A stretch of 57,830 bases of DNA from Herpetosiphonaceae bacterium (GTDB taxonomy: Bacteria; Chloroflexota; Chloroflexia; Chloroflexales; Kallotenuaceae). Under the pieces are notes generated by a model. It did no database searches. It saw nothing but the letters and a program-made list of their open reading frames with translations, and was not told where the DNA came from. Below, one piece after another: positions 25,342-33,521 of this stretch; the stretch's first letter is position 1; each line of letters opens with the position of its first letter. Location: NCBI GenBank assembly GCA_036374795.1, contig DASUTC010000367.1:1-57830 (forward strand), read 5' to 3'. The position numbers and the translations under genes are program-made.

Positions 25342-26619
25342 ATGAACCCGCTCCCGCTCTGTACCTTCTCGACCGCGCCGACGAACATTCCCGCCGACCA
25401 GCTGGATCAGCTGATCCGCCATCTCGTGCTCCAGCGCGGCAACGACGATGCGACCGTGGCGAAACTGCGCGCGCTCGGACAGATCCGCCCGACGTGGCCC
25501 AAGTTCTACATCATCCCGGAGCCAGAAAGCTCGCCCAGCTTCCGTGACGAGAACACCATCACCGCCGCGATCCCGACCGCTACGCCCTGGACCAACGGCG
25601 TGATCTTCAGCCGTGACCAGTTTCAGCGCGAGATTCACCCGAATAAAGCCTGGTTCCTGCATGGCCTGGACGGTCGGCGGCTGGCGGCGGTCAATGGCGA
25701 CTCGAAGAATTATTTCTACGATATGGACCCCGGCAATAAAGAGTGGCAGGAGTATTTCTGGACCAAGGTACAAAACGAGTATGTCGAGCGCCTGGGCGCG
25801 CGGTCGTTTGAAATCGACAACTGCCACCTCTCGCTCAATAAAATCAAGCGCGACTACGGCGGCTGCACGGAGTATACCGACGATGCCGCGTACCGCGCCG
25901 CGTGGGCGGCGTTCCTGAAGCGCGGGCGCGAGATCCTTGGTCCCGATGTGATCATCCTCCCCAACGCGATCGAGGGCAAGAACGGCGCAATCTCGAAAGA
26001 CGACTTTCTGGCGGCAGGTATCGATGGCTATCTCGACGAGGCGGCGATCTATAGCTGGGTCGATTACGACGTGGCGATCGTCCCGGCCAGTATCATCCGC
26101 AACCTGCTGGAGATGCAGCGCCACGTGCAGGCGGGCGTGACGGTCATGGCCTCGTTTCGCGGCACAGCGGCCTACAGCGGCGCGTACGCCTACGCCCTGT
26201 TCTGTATGTTCGTCGGCGAGACGGCCAGCTTTCGCTACATCGCGCCGGGCGCGGGCTACTCGACGGTCGCGATCCTGCCGGAGTGCAAGCTGGAGTTGGG
26301 CCAGCCGCGCGGCCCGTTCGTCGTGATCGACGGCACCACGGTGCAGCGTGAGTTCGATCACTATCTGGTCAAAGCCGATCTCAAGAACCGCACGGCCACC
26401 TACACGCCGATCGACCGCGCCGACCCGCTCACACAGGTCCAGCAGGCGCTGGCAGCGCTTCAGCGGCAGCATGACGACCTCAAGGCCGCGCACGACACGA
26501 CGCGATCGGTCGCGACAGCGGCGCAGGCGCAGGCCAGCGAGGCGGCAGCAGCGGCAGCGGCGGCGCTCATTGAGGCGCAGCGTCCGATTGTGATTGAGGC
26601 GACGGCGCGGCGGGAGTAG
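25342..26619 (+). CDS. Putative tail-associated glycoside hydrolase (GHL15-like TIM barrel)
   Basis: 425 aa. The order NGVIFSRDQFQREIHPNKAWFLHGLDG, FYDMDPGNKEWQEYFW, FEIDNCHLSLNK, DVIILPNAIEGKNG and GYLDEAAIYSW follows the hypothetical glycoside hydrolase (GHL15-type) barrel with acidic residues at strand ends. The last 70 residues form an Ala-rich coiled coil. As the last gene of the tail block it may degrade or bind a surface polysaccharide during adsorption. The 3' end overlaps the opposing early operon by 53 nt. Confidence 0.65.
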   Translation: MNPLPLCTFSTAPTNIPADQLDQLIRHLVLQRGNDDATVAKLRALGQIRPTWPKFYIIPEPESSPSFRDENTITAAIPTATPWTNGVIFSRDQFQREIHPNKAWFLHGLDGRRLAAVNGDSKNYFYDMDPGNKEWQEYFWTKVQNEYVERLGARSFEIDNCHLSLNKIKRDYGGCTEYTDDAAYRAAWAAFLKRGREILGPDVIILPNAIEGKNGAISKDDFLAAGIDGYLDEAAIYSWVDYDVAIVPASIIRNLLEMQRHVQAGVTVMASFRGTAAYSGAYAYALFCMFVGETASFRYIAPGAGYSTVAILPECKLELGQPRGPFVVIDGTTVQREFDHYLVKADLKNRTATYTPIDRADPLTQVQQALAALQRQHDDLKAAHDTTRSVATAAQAQASEAAAAAAAALIEAQRPIVIEATARRE

Positions 26620-26983
26620 GCTTAAGCTGTTTCAGTACCAGATCAGAAAGGTGCTCATCTTCACGGATGCAGTCAGAGCATAGGGATAGCCGATCATTCT
26701 CCCGCTTGAAAATGAACATGATCGGCTTGGTCTGATCGCAGAGTCGGCATACAAGCGCAGCACCTAGTGATTTGTGCTCCTGTTCTAAGGCAGCGCACCG
26801 CTGGGCCAATGCTACCGCGTCTAGTGGTCGCATCAGTTCATAGCCGCTCTGTGGATTGTCGATCGGGCACTTGTGGTGCCACGTTGTGCCGCCCCATGTC
26901 CACGAAGGATCGATCTGTGTCGTGTTGCAGCGTGGGCAGTAGTGCGGCGCGTGGAACTTCTGGATTAGTAGATCTCTGTCCAT
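26567..26983 (-). CDS. Zinc-ribbon protein at the end of the early operon
   Basis: 138 aa with three cysteine pairs (YCPRCNTT, VCRLCDQT, LCSDCIRE), suggesting two zinc sites, and a disordered Pro/Ser tail. It is the last minus-strand early gene and runs 53 nt into the glycoside-hydrolase gene in opposite orientation. No named family. Confidence 0.6.
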   Translation of the reverse strand: MDRDLLIQKFHAPHYCPRCNTTQIDPSWTWGGTTWHHKCPIDNPQSGYELMRPLDAVALAQRCAALEQEHKSLGAALVCRLCDQTKPIMFIFKRENDRLSLCSDCIREDEHLSDLVLKQLKPTPAAPSPQSQSDAAPQ

Positions 26984-27036
26984 AATTCACCTACTCAACG
27001 ACCAATAAGTCGCATTATCGACACTTAGATCCGTCC

Positions 27037-27303
27037 CTAAGTAAACCCTTTGGGCGGTTTATTTTTGAATGGACCCTTGATATTCTTCGGCGGCGTTGCT
27101 GGCGTCAGTAGCGATGGCTCTGCACTTGGCCGGAGAGTAACGCTGTTGACAGAGCTATGATCAACATCAAGAAACTGAGCGCCCACGATCTTGATCATTT
27201 CATCGGTGATCGTAAGAAACATCGTGACGCCTTGCCAAGTAAACTCAATATGATCCTCGCCTACATTGCCCCAATTGTCTGTTTGGTAAATAATTCTGCT
27301 CAT
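27037..27303 (-). CDS. Hypothetical small early protein
   Basis: 88 aa. The first half is a compact alpha/beta domain (IIYQTDNWGNVGEDHIEFTW, TMFLTITDEMIKIVGAQFLD) and the tail is basic and Pro/Lys-rich. It is AT-richer than its neighbours, as are other early accessory genes. No family recognised. Confidence 0.55.
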   Translation of the reverse strand: MSRIIYQTDNWGNVGEDHIEFTWQGVTMFLTITDEMIKIVGAQFLDVDHSSVNSVTLRPSAEPSLLTPATPPKNIKGPFKNKPPKGFT

Positions 27304-27344
27304 TTGTTCGCTTCCTCACTACAAATAACCCCGATTATCAGGAG

Positions 27345-27689
27345 TTAGGATTGTGCAATTTTGGATGCTTCAAACGCCTGTAAAGCAGCATTACAACGGG
27401 TTTGCGCTTTCGCGGTTACAAACCCCCATGCACTCGATCGTCCGCGTTCATCCTTGAGCAGTTCTGTCAGCGCCCGCATGTATTGCATCTTCAATCCGAG
27501 TTCGTCTAGCCGTGCCTCCACAAGCGCGGCGTGGTCAAGCCTTGCAATGGGATTCCATTCCGCTTCAAACTTGAACCCCGATCCAATCGGGAAAAAACCA
27601 ACAATATGACCATCTGATGTGTAATAAATGCTGCCGTCTAGCGTCCACCCCATGATCTCCGCCATTTGTCCGTTTGTTGCGTGTTTCAT
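27345..27689 (-). CDS. Hypothetical early protein
   Basis: 114 aa from ATG 27689 (GGAGTAGGG upstream decides the start; the longer open frame is Arg-rich noise over the neighbouring gene). Begins KHATNGQMAEIMGW and continues with a beta hairpin and a helix (DHAALVEARLDELGLKMQYM). No recognised domain. Confidence 0.55.
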   Translation of the reverse strand: MKHATNGQMAEIMGWTLDGSIYYTSDGHIVGFFPIGSGFKFEAEWNPIARLDHAALVEARLDELGLKMQYMRALTELLKDERGRSSAWGFVTAKAQTRCNAALQAFEASKIAQS

Positions 27690-27694
27690 AGTCC

Positions 27695-27907
27695 CTACTC
27701 CTTCACCCAGCAGCCCAGCTGCGCCACGCGGCCCGGCTGCCAGCCGCCGACTACGGGCGCGGCGTCGATCGCGGGGATCTCGTCCTCGGTGCAATCCCCG
27801 ATGCGCGCGACCGGGCGCGACACGGGCGGGGCCAGGTGGGCGGCGTACGTCGGCGCGGGGGCGAGGCTGAGCAGGGCGAGGGCGGCGAGGATGCGTATGC
27901 GGATCAT
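27695..27907 (-). CDS. Small exported protein
   Basis: 70 aa with a signal peptide (RIRILAALALLSLAPAPTYAA; cleavage after TYA) and a 47-residue mature part containing two Cys, possibly disulfide bonded. It ends 5 nt upstream of the next gene's start. Exported early phage peptides may act at the cell surface; function unknown. Confidence 0.5.
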   Translation of the reverse strand: MIRIRILAALALLSLAPAPTYAAHLAPPVSRPVARIGDCTEDEIPAIDAAPVVGGWQPGRVAQLGCWVKE

Positions 27908-27925
27908 GGTTGTGGGCTCCTTTTA

Positions 27926-28510
27926 CTATTTATGGCTTTGCAGTGGCGGATCGAGCTTGGCTGTACCTTGCGCCGCCAGCACAAAATGTGATTGAATCCA
28001 GCGAAACCAACCGCGCCGCGTGCCGTCGTGCTCACCTGTCCGCATGGCCTCGACCGATCCCGGCAGCGCCATGTATTCGTCGATCTCGCCGGTTAGCGTG
28101 CCGAGCGGCACATAGATCCAGGCAGGCGTGAGGCTGGTCGCAAGCTTGTCGGCAGCGCAGAGTTTTGATACAGGTTTGCCCTCGATACGGGCATAGTAGC
28201 GACTGTGCAGGCGGGTGAAGTCGCCCCACTCCTGCCCGAAGAGCCGCGCCATAATCCGCCCACCGAGTTCGGGGTGTGTCTGTCCCTCGATGCCGTCCAT
28301 ATTCGGCTTGCCAAAATAGCCAAGATCGTGGACGAGAAACGCAACCCACAGGCGCGGGTCAAACGGGAAGCCGTACAACTTCCACCAGGCCAGCGCCACA
28401 AACCACGGATGAATCGCCCAGCAGTGAACGCCAAAGAGTACGCTCTTGGAGCCAACGCGCAGGCGGCTACCGATCAGGACGCCGACGATAAAAACAACAA
28501 TAAGAAACAT
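27926..28510 (-). CDS. Membrane-anchored HD-domain-like protein
   Basis: 194 aa: an N-terminal TM (about residues 2-14) and then an HD-type pattern: CWAIHPWFVALAWWK, FLVHDLGYFG, HPELGGRIMARL, RLHSRYYAR and KLCAADKLAT. These supply the His/Asp ligands of the HD phosphohydrolase superfamily. Substrate (nucleotide or alarmone) cannot be told from sequence. It sits among DNA-metabolism genes. Confidence 0.65.
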   Translation of the reverse strand: MFLIVVFIVGVLIGSRLRVGSKSVLFGVHCWAIHPWFVALAWWKLYGFPFDPRLWVAFLVHDLGYFGKPNMDGIEGQTHPELGGRIMARLFGQEWGDFTRLHSRYYARIEGKPVSKLCAADKLATSLTPAWIYVPLGTLTGEIDEYMALPGSVEAMRTGEHDGTRRGWFRWIQSHFVLAAQGTAKLDPPLQSHK

Positions 28511-28512
28511 GG

Positions 28513-28965
28513 CTACAAAATCCCCTCAGTCAGCCGTAAGATTGTCCGCTCGTCGGCCTTGAGATATTCCAGCGCCTGCCGTGCCGCCTGCTGCCAGGAG
28601 CGCGCGATGTGGACCTGATGGCCCGCGCTCAGCAGAAAGTCGCGCCAGTCGCGCTGCTCTTTGCTGAGGCTCCCGCGCTCGGTCTTGAACTCGATCCAGA
28701 GCCCGACATAGGGCGCGACCGGGAACGGCAGGTTGGTATCCAACACGCCCGCCTGCACGCCCTCGGCCTTGAGCTTGGCCGCGACCGCCTTATCACGCTT
28801 CCCGCCGTTCGGGACCGCGTAGAAGCGGCCCAGCACCGGATACTCGACGATCGCCGCCTCGTTGATCCATTGAAAGAACTCGCGCTGGATCACATGCTCA
28901 TCGTCGCGACGGCGGGGCGGTGGCGCGAGCTGCTGGCGGTACTCGTCGAGCGTCAGGATCTCCAT
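28513..28965 (-). CDS. VRR-NUC domain nuclease
   Basis: 150 aa. PNGGKRDKAVAAKLKAEG, AGVLD and LWIEFKTERGSLSKEQRDW contain the D...ExK nuclease motif of the VRR-NUC family, used in phages for recombination or repair and sometimes as Holliday-junction resolvase. The C-terminal helix ARSWQQAARQALEYL is typical. It follows the 101-aa gene by 2 nt. Confidence 0.85.
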   Translation of the reverse strand: MEILTLDEYRQQLAPPPRRRDDEHVIQREFFQWINEAAIVEYPVLGRFYAVPNGGKRDKAVAAKLKAEGVQAGVLDTNLPFPVAPYVGLWIEFKTERGSLSKEQRDWRDFLLSAGHQVHIARSWQQAARQALEYLKADERTILRLTEGIL

Positions 28966-28967
28966 CG

Positions 28968-29273
28968 CTACGCCGCCTGCTCACGCGCCTGGCCGAGAAA
29001 GACCAGATCGTCGGTCGGCGAGTCGAGATAGCGCCGCTCCATGCCGCCATGCTTGATCGGAGGATGAAACTTGATCGTGACCAGATGCTCCCCCGTCGTG
29101 AGCCGGGCCAGCACCGCGCTGATCGTGCCGTTCTGCCTGGCCAGCGACGGCGCGGCCAGCGAGGAAAAGCGCACCGGCTGCCCCACGAGCGACAGATCCA
29201 GCGGGCGAGGCTGCGGCGCGGCGTCGGGCGTTGCTTCCAGCTCAAACGGGCCGTTCTGACGGACCAGGATCAT
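28968..29273 (-). CDS. Hypothetical early protein
   Basis: 101 aa, ATG start overlapping the upstream stop (ATGTCATGA) and preceded by AGGAGG. Predominantly beta (PVRFSSLAAPSLARQNGTISAVL, HLVTIKFHPP). No recognised family; co-transcribed with the VRR-NUC gene. Confidence 0.6.
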   Translation of the reverse strand: MILVRQNGPFELEATPDAAPQPRPLDLSLVGQPVRFSSLAAPSLARQNGTISAVLARLTTGEHLVTIKFHPPIKHGGMERRYLDSPTDDLVFLGQAREQAA

Positions 29274-29524
29274 GACATCCTCCTTAGCGGCGATAGAACC
29301 GCGTGTCCAGGTACTCGGTCGGGCTTGGCGCGATCTGCTCGGCCAACGCTCCCAAAACGACGGCGAATATAGCCTGATAATGCCAACTCTGACCAGTCGA
29401 ACTGCCGCGCGACATGGGCCACGCTTTGACCGGCGCGCACCAGCTGGACGATCTGCTGATCATCGTGCAGGCTCCAGCGGTGCGTTGGCGGTCGGGCGCA
29501 GGCTGGGCGGGATGAACCGGTCAA
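29270..29524 (-). CDS. Small HTH protein (start uncertain)
   Basis: About 84 aa if the TTG at 29524 is used. The clear part is DDQQIVQLVRAGQSVAHVARQF...GYIRRRFG, a simple HTH. It overlaps the upstream gene by up to 65 nt in another frame. The downstream end couples to the 101-aa gene, which supports this frame over the alternative ATG at 29464, whose product looks unstructured. Confidence 0.5.
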   Translation of the reverse strand: MTGSSRPACARPPTHRWSLHDDQQIVQLVRAGQSVAHVARQFDWSELALSGYIRRRFGSVGRADRAKPDRVPGHAVLSPLRRMS

Positions 29525-30128
29525 GGTCGGCACTCCATACATACAGCACGTTCTGAATCTTGATAGACGGCAGAAGGCCCCGATCGACCCAGCTGCCAGC
29601 GCCACTGCGTGAGTAGTGCCGAAAGCGATCGGCGTAGGTCGGGATCTCACTGGTACGAACCCAGCGACCGCCGGCAGCGGCGCGAATTTCGCGGGCGTGC
29701 TCTCGCCAGTCGGGATCGGTAATATCGTCGGCCTCCCACATCACCCAGGCGTCGCGGCATTCCAGAAACGTCAGGATCGCCTCGTCGGTGATCAGGTACT
29801 TCGTGCGGCGATGGCCCTGCGTGCGTCGGTTGCGCCGGGCTTTCAGCCAGCCCGCCTGAATCCAGGTATCGACACGGTTTTCAGCGACGCCAAAGAGCCG
29901 GGCGACAGCAATGCGGGAGCGCACGGCCAGCAGATCGGAGCGGATGGCCGTGACACCGCCGGGCTGGACGAGTCGCAGATAGCAAACGATCGCGTTATAG
30001 GAGCGCTGCACGGTGGCCGTGATGTAATCCATGCCATAGCCAGCGGAGAGCAGATCGACCACGCGCTGCACCTCGTCAGGCGTCCACGGGCGGCGCGGGA
30101 AGCGGTGTTTGGTCCCGGTGTAGCCCAT
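29460..30128 (-). CDS. DNA-binding protein with Myb/SANT-like and HTH segments
   Basis: 222 aa from ATG 30128 (MGYTGTKHRF). RRPWTPDEVQRVVDLLSAGY resembles a Myb-like helix set. A winged/HTH segment follows (RIAVARLFGVAENRVDTWIQAGWL), then a second (VWSADLDRFIPPS). Likely an early regulator or replication accessory. Confidence 0.55.
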   Translation of the reverse strand: MGYTGTKHRFPRRPWTPDEVQRVVDLLSAGYGMDYITATVQRSYNAIVCYLRLVQPGGVTAIRSDLLAVRSRIAVARLFGVAENRVDTWIQAGWLKARRNRRTQGHRRTKYLITDEAILTFLECRDAWVMWEADDITDPDWREHAREIRAAAGGRWVRTSEIPTYADRFRHYSRSGAGSWVDRGLLPSIKIQNVLYVWSADLDRFIPPSLRPTANAPLEPAR

Positions 30129-30130
30129 CA

Positions 30131-30457
30131 CTACACCATCGGCTCGTGGCGCGGCGGTGCGGCGTTGACGGCCGCGCGGGCGGCCTGCATATCGCCGTAC
30201 CGGGGATGGCCGAACTTCGTCGCCTGGAGCGCGGTGGACATGGCGTGCAGTTCCATCTGCACGGCTGGTGATTCGGGGCCGTGGATCGCCAGCATCGTGA
30301 TCAGCCGCCCCAGGCTCCCGGTCGGCAGCGCGCCGAGATCGTCGGTCTTCGCGCCCAGGCACGCGACCGCGCAGTTCGTCAGGCGGCGCTCGACATCCGG
30401 CACGCCCTCAGTAATCCCAAGAATCACGGCTTTCATCTCGTCAGAAATCTGCTCCAT
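30131..30457 (-). CDS. Hypothetical early protein
   Basis: 108 aa from ATG 30457 with GAGG six bases upstream. Acidic, helical N-terminus (MEQISDEMKAVILGITEGVPDVERRL), then LPTGSLGRLITMLAIHG. Stop precedes the next start by 2 nt. No recognised family. Confidence 0.55.
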   Translation of the reverse strand: MEQISDEMKAVILGITEGVPDVERRLTNCAVACLGAKTDDLGALPTGSLGRLITMLAIHGPESPAVQMELHAMSTALQATKFGHPRYGDMQAARAAVNAAPPRHEPMV

Positions 30458-30479
30458 ACGCATCCTCAACTACATTGCG

Positions 30480-30513
30480 GCGGGGCCATCTCTCCCCCGA
30501 GCGACGGCCCCGC
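30480..30513 (-). other. GC stem-loop in an early-operon gap
   Basis: GCGGGGCC (30480-30487) pairs with GGCCCCGC (30506-30513), 18-nt loop, within a 320-nt stretch without a confident gene. No T-run follows on either strand. It may pause transcription or be a processing site. Confidence 0.5.
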
Positions 30514-30553
30514 GCGCAGGTGTGAAACTCAAAGCGATACTCAGGTTCGGCAA

Positions 30554-30784
30554 CTACACCGTGTCGCTCCTTTCTGCTGCTGCGTCTAAGGCGTCCGGTC
30601 CCCTCATCTCGGGCCTGTCGCGCACCCCGTGCGACGGTCTTGGCAGCACACGAACATCGAATAGCATCCGCCTCAATCTGAAGACAGCCGCCAGGACGGA
30701 GTTAGGGTACTGGCTGCGCTGCTCCGCGCTGCCTCGCGACGGGACGAGGAGAAACCGCCGCAAGGTCAGCGCGCAGACGCGCAA
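30554..30784 (-). CDS. Possible small basic ORF
   Basis: A 76-codon frame opens with TTG directly at the previous stop (TGATTG). The product is Arg/Pro-rich without recognisable structure, as expected of a chance frame in GC-rich DNA. It is listed because it is the only frame filling 30464-30784; the stretch could equally be an untranslated spacer. Confidence 0.2.
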   Translation of the reverse strand: MRVCALTLRRFLLVPSRGSAEQRSQYPNSVLAAVFRLRRMLFDVRVLPRPSHGVRDRPEMRGPDALDAAAERSDTV

Positions 30785-30964
30785 TCACTTACCAAGACCT
30801 TTCTGGCAACGAGGGCAGAGCCAGCCATGCAATTTCGTCAATTTCCAGCCAATTTCACGGGCGAAATCAGCGGGCGTTTGGTTCATGGTGTGGGTGAGTT
30901 GTTCGGCATCGTTACATTCGCCACACTTGATCCACGGCTCCCAAAAGATTATGCCCTTGCTCAT
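30785..30964 (-). CDS. Small zinc-ribbon protein
   Basis: 59 aa from ATG 30964. Two CxxC pairs (KCGECNDAE and LCPRCQKG) frame a helix (TPADFAREIGWKL), giving one zinc site. The start overlaps the HTH gene's stop (ATGA). It belongs to the operon under the 31.2-kb operator promoter. Confidence 0.65.
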   Translation of the reverse strand: MSKGIIFWEPWIKCGECNDAEQLTHTMNQTPADFAREIGWKLTKLHGWLCPRCQKGLGK

Positions 30965-31161
30965 GCTTTCCCTCGCTGCTCCCGCCATTGCGCCGTCCGT
31001 CGCCGCCATGCCTCGATCTGCGCGGCAGTGAAGAACCAGATCGACCCGCGTCGCGTGCCTACGAGCTGCCCGCGACGCGCGGCCTGCTGGATCGTGCCGC
31101 GCGGGATGCCATAGTGCGCGGCGGCTTCGGCGGTGGTGTAGGTTTTGAGATTTACATCCAT
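30961..31161 (-). CDS. HTH_17 DNA-binding protein, first gene after an operator promoter
   Basis: 66 aa with YTTAEAAAHYGIPRGTIQQAARRGQL and wing IWFFTAAQIEAW, an excisionase-like HTH. The ATG at 31161 lies within the left operator half-site and only 6 nt below the -10, so the transcript may start at or next to the ATG (leaderless). It may be a Cro/Xis-type early regulator. Confidence 0.7.
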   Translation of the reverse strand: MDVNLKTYTTAEAAAHYGIPRGTIQQAARRGQLVGTRRGSIWFFTAAQIEAWRRRTAQWREQRGKA

Positions 31162-31196
31162 GCAAATATCATAGTACTTTTTTGCATACTTGTCAA
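31154..31196 (-). promoter_or_regulatory. Early promoter with repressor operator (31.2 kb)
   Basis: Minus-strand TTGACA (31191-31196), 17-nt spacer, TATGAT (31168-31173). Half-sites ACATCCATGCAA (31154-31165) and TTGCATACTTGT (31182-31193) bracket it with exactly 16 nt between, as at 41497-41536 and 49152-49191. Confidence 0.8.
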
Positions 31197-31214
31197 TCAA
31201 AGGCGGGTAAAAAT

Positions 31215-31985
31215 CTAGGCGGCGAAATCAAGAACATCTTGTCGGCGCTTCGGCTCAGGCAGCACGATCGGGGCTTCGTAGGTCGCCTGGAGCCGGGCAA
31301 TCGTGAGATCCACCGCGCGGCGGCTACGGTCGATCGAGATCGAGCGCCTGCCGAGCTTCTTACACATCGCCGCCACGGTCCCGCCGCCGCAAAACGGATC
31401 AAGCACGAGGTCGCCGGGATCGGTAAATTGGACGATCCACTTGCCGATCAGCCACTCTGGTTTTTGTGTGCGATACTGGCCGCGCTTCTCCGTCGGACCA
31501 ATGTAGGTCGCCGGATGTCCGCCGCCGTTCCAGCGCTTATGACCGCCGCGATCGGCGTGCATGATACAAATGCTCTCCCAGCCGGTGCCGGGCTCCGTAC
31601 CGGTGAATTGCGGCGCGGGATCGGTCTTGAGCCAGCTACCATGCCGCAGCCACTTGCGAAAACCGATCGGCGGAATCTCCTCAAGGTCGCGCAGGTGCCG
31701 CCAGTCCATGCTCGCCACAAACCAGCGCTTGAGTTGCATCCCGATCAGACCGAGACAGATCCGCACTTGCAGGTCGTCGATACTGGCAAAGTCGATCAGC
31801 ACGCCCGACGTGCCATCGTGGTCGGTGCCGGTGTTCGCGCTGCGCGTGCGTGCGCCTCGGTGGGTGTATTCATGAAACGGCAGGTCGGTCAGGCAATGGT
31901 CGACCATCTCCAACTGCGGCACAATGGCGCACATATCGCCGTGATAGACCGTATGATTGGCCTCGGTGTACACAGGTTCGATCAT
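31215..31985 (-). CDS. DNA adenine/N4-cytosine methyltransferase, catalytic motif altered
   Basis: 256 aa from ATG 31985. Class beta arrangement: motif IV region near the N-terminus (DHCLTDLPFHEYTH) and the SAM motif DPFCGGGTVAAMCKKLGR near the C-terminus, with TQKPEWLIGKWI before it. The normal catalytic (D/N/S)PP(Y/F) reads DLPF, a Pro-to-Leu change that may reduce or alter activity. The target sequence cannot be read from the protein. Confidence 0.75.
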   Translation of the reverse strand: MIEPVYTEANHTVYHGDMCAIVPQLEMVDHCLTDLPFHEYTHRGARTRSANTGTDHDGTSGVLIDFASIDDLQVRICLGLIGMQLKRWFVASMDWRHLRDLEEIPPIGFRKWLRHGSWLKTDPAPQFTGTEPGTGWESICIMHADRGGHKRWNGGGHPATYIGPTEKRGQYRTQKPEWLIGKWIVQFTDPGDLVLDPFCGGGTVAAMCKKLGRRSISIDRSRRAVDLTIARLQATYEAPIVLPEPKRRQDVLDFAA

Positions 31986-31986
31986 C

Positions 31987-32190
31987 TTAGCTCTCCATCG
32001 CCTGCTTGAGCGCCTTCCAGCGCCTGAGATATAACTTCGCCCGCGCCGCATCGCCCCGCCGTCGCCAGGCCATCGCGGAGACGAGCTGCAACGCAATCCA
32101 GGGATCATCCGGCGACAGCGCGCCGCGCACAAACGTCTCGGGCGTCGGCGTGCTGGGCACGGGCCGGGGTGGGGTCGCTCGGCGGGCCAT
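31987..32190 (-). CDS. Hypothetical small basic protein
   Basis: 67 aa between DnaB and the methyltransferase, overlapping the helicase stop by one base. Disordered Pro/Thr N-terminus, then a TPR-like helical pair (PWIALQLVSAMAWRRRGDAARAKLYLRRWKAL). No named family. Confidence 0.55.
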   Translation of the reverse strand: MARRATPPRPVPSTPTPETFVRGALSPDDPWIALQLVSAMAWRRRGDAARAKLYLRRWKALKQAMES

Positions 32191-33521
32191 TAGAAACCCT
32201 CCACGCTTTCGTACGGCGCAAGGCTCTGGAATCGCGTCGTGCGTGTATCGAAGAACAGCGGCACCACACCGAGCGGACCATGACGATGTTTTGCGATATG
32301 GATCTCGGCGATGCCTTTTAGATCGGTATCTTTGTCGTAGAGTTCTGGCCTGTAGATAAACATGACACCGTCCGCGTCCTGCTCCAGACTCCCGCTCTCA
32401 CGGAGGTCGGCAAGCATAGGAACATGACTCGTGCGGCCTTCCACCGCCCGCGACAGTTGCGACAGCGCGATGATCGGGATATTCAGTTCGCGCGCCAGCT
32501 GCTTCAACCCCTTCGAGATCTGGCTGACTTCCTGCACGCGGTTCTCGCTCTTACCGCTGCCGCTCATCAGTTGCAAATAGTCAATGATTAGGAGATCTAA
32601 GCCATGCTCGGCTTGCAGGCGGATCGCCTTCGAGCGCACTTCATGCACGGTCACGCCGGGCGTGTCGTCGATGTACAGCGGCAGCTCGGAGATCCGCGCC
32701 ATCGCGTCCATAACCCGCGCCAGCTCGTCCTGGGTCACGCGCCCGTTGCGCAGGCGCTGCCCGTCGATCCCGGTCTCACCCGCCACCAGGCGCTGGATCA
32801 ACTGCTCCCGGCCCATCTCCAGCGCGAACACGCCGACCGAGAGGTGCAGCTGCATCGCGATATTGAAACCAATCCCCATCGAAAACGCGCTTTTACCGAC
32901 ACCAGGCCGCGCGGCCAAGATCCAGAGATCCGACTTATGCAGCCCGCCGGTATGGCGATCGAAGTCAATAAATCCGGTCGGCAGCCCGCCGATCCCGCCG
33001 CTGGCCGTCGCCGCTTCCAGGAACGTGTAGTACTCGTCCACGGCCTGCGCTGCCGATACGAAACCGCCAGCGCTTCGACTCTGGCTGACCTTATGCAGTT
33101 CGGCCTCTGCCTCTGCGATCGTGGCATCAACGTCGCCGGATTCGTCATAGCCCAGCGCGGCGATTTTGCCGCCGGCGCGAATGAGCCGCCGCAGCGTCGC
33201 CGTGCGCTCCACGATCCGGGCGTAGTACTCGACATGAAAGGCGGTCGGCACCGAGTTGGACAGATCGACCAGGAACGGCACGCCGCCCAGCTGCTCCAGT
33301 CGCCCCGCGCGGCGCAGCTCGTCGGCGACGGTCGTCAGGTCGGGCGGCACGCGCCGGCGATAGCACGCCTGCTGCGCCTCGTAGATCCAGGCGTGTTTCT
33401 CGATGTAGAAATGCTCAGCCGCCAGCCACGCCTCAATCGGCACAATGGCCTCACGATCCAGGAGGATCGCGCCAATGGTCGCGCGCTCGGCGGTCTCGTT
33501 ATGCGGTAGCGTGCGCTCCAT
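32190..33521 (-). CDS. dnaB: Replicative DNA helicase, DnaB-like
   Basis: 443 aa hexameric 5'-3' fork helicase. N-terminal domain PHNETAERATIGAILLD; RecA-like C-terminal domain with AARPGVGKSAFSMGI (Walker A), LLIIDYLQLMSG (Walker B) and IPIIALSQLSRAVEGR, then DLRESGSLEQDAD. Start ATG 33521 overlaps the stop of the loader gene by one base. Complete by family length. Confidence 0.95.
   Translation of the reverse strand: MERTLPHNETAERATIGAILLDREAIVPIEAWLAAEHFYIEKHAWIYEAQQACYRRRVPPDLTTVADELRRAGRLEQLGGVPFLVDLSNSVPTAFHVEYYARIVERTATLRRLIRAGGKIAALGYDESGDVDATIAEAEAELHKVSQSRSAGGFVSAAQAVDEYYTFLEAATASGGIGGLPTGFIDFDRHTGGLHKSDLWILAARPGVGKSAFSMGIGFNIAMQLHLSVGVFALEMGREQLIQRLVAGETGIDGQRLRNGRVTQDELARVMDAMARISELPLYIDDTPGVTVHEVRSKAIRLQAEHGLDLLIIDYLQLMSGSGKSENRVQEVSQISKGLKQLARELNIPIIALSQLSRAVEGRTSHVPMLADLRESGSLEQDADGVMFIYRPELYDKDTDLKGIAEIHIAKHRHGPLGVVPLFFDTRTTRFQSLAPYESVEGF

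Noticed and set aside
27690-27794. N-terminal extension of the 27345-27689 gene
   Set aside because: The extra 35 codons are Arg-rich, overlap the signal-peptide gene in another frame, and a good ribosome site stands before the ATG at 27689.
29616-31031. Plus-strand 471-codon open frame
   Set aside because: It runs antisense over several well-supported early genes, has Arg/Ser/Pro-rich composition and no ribosome site; a chance frame of GC-rich DNA.
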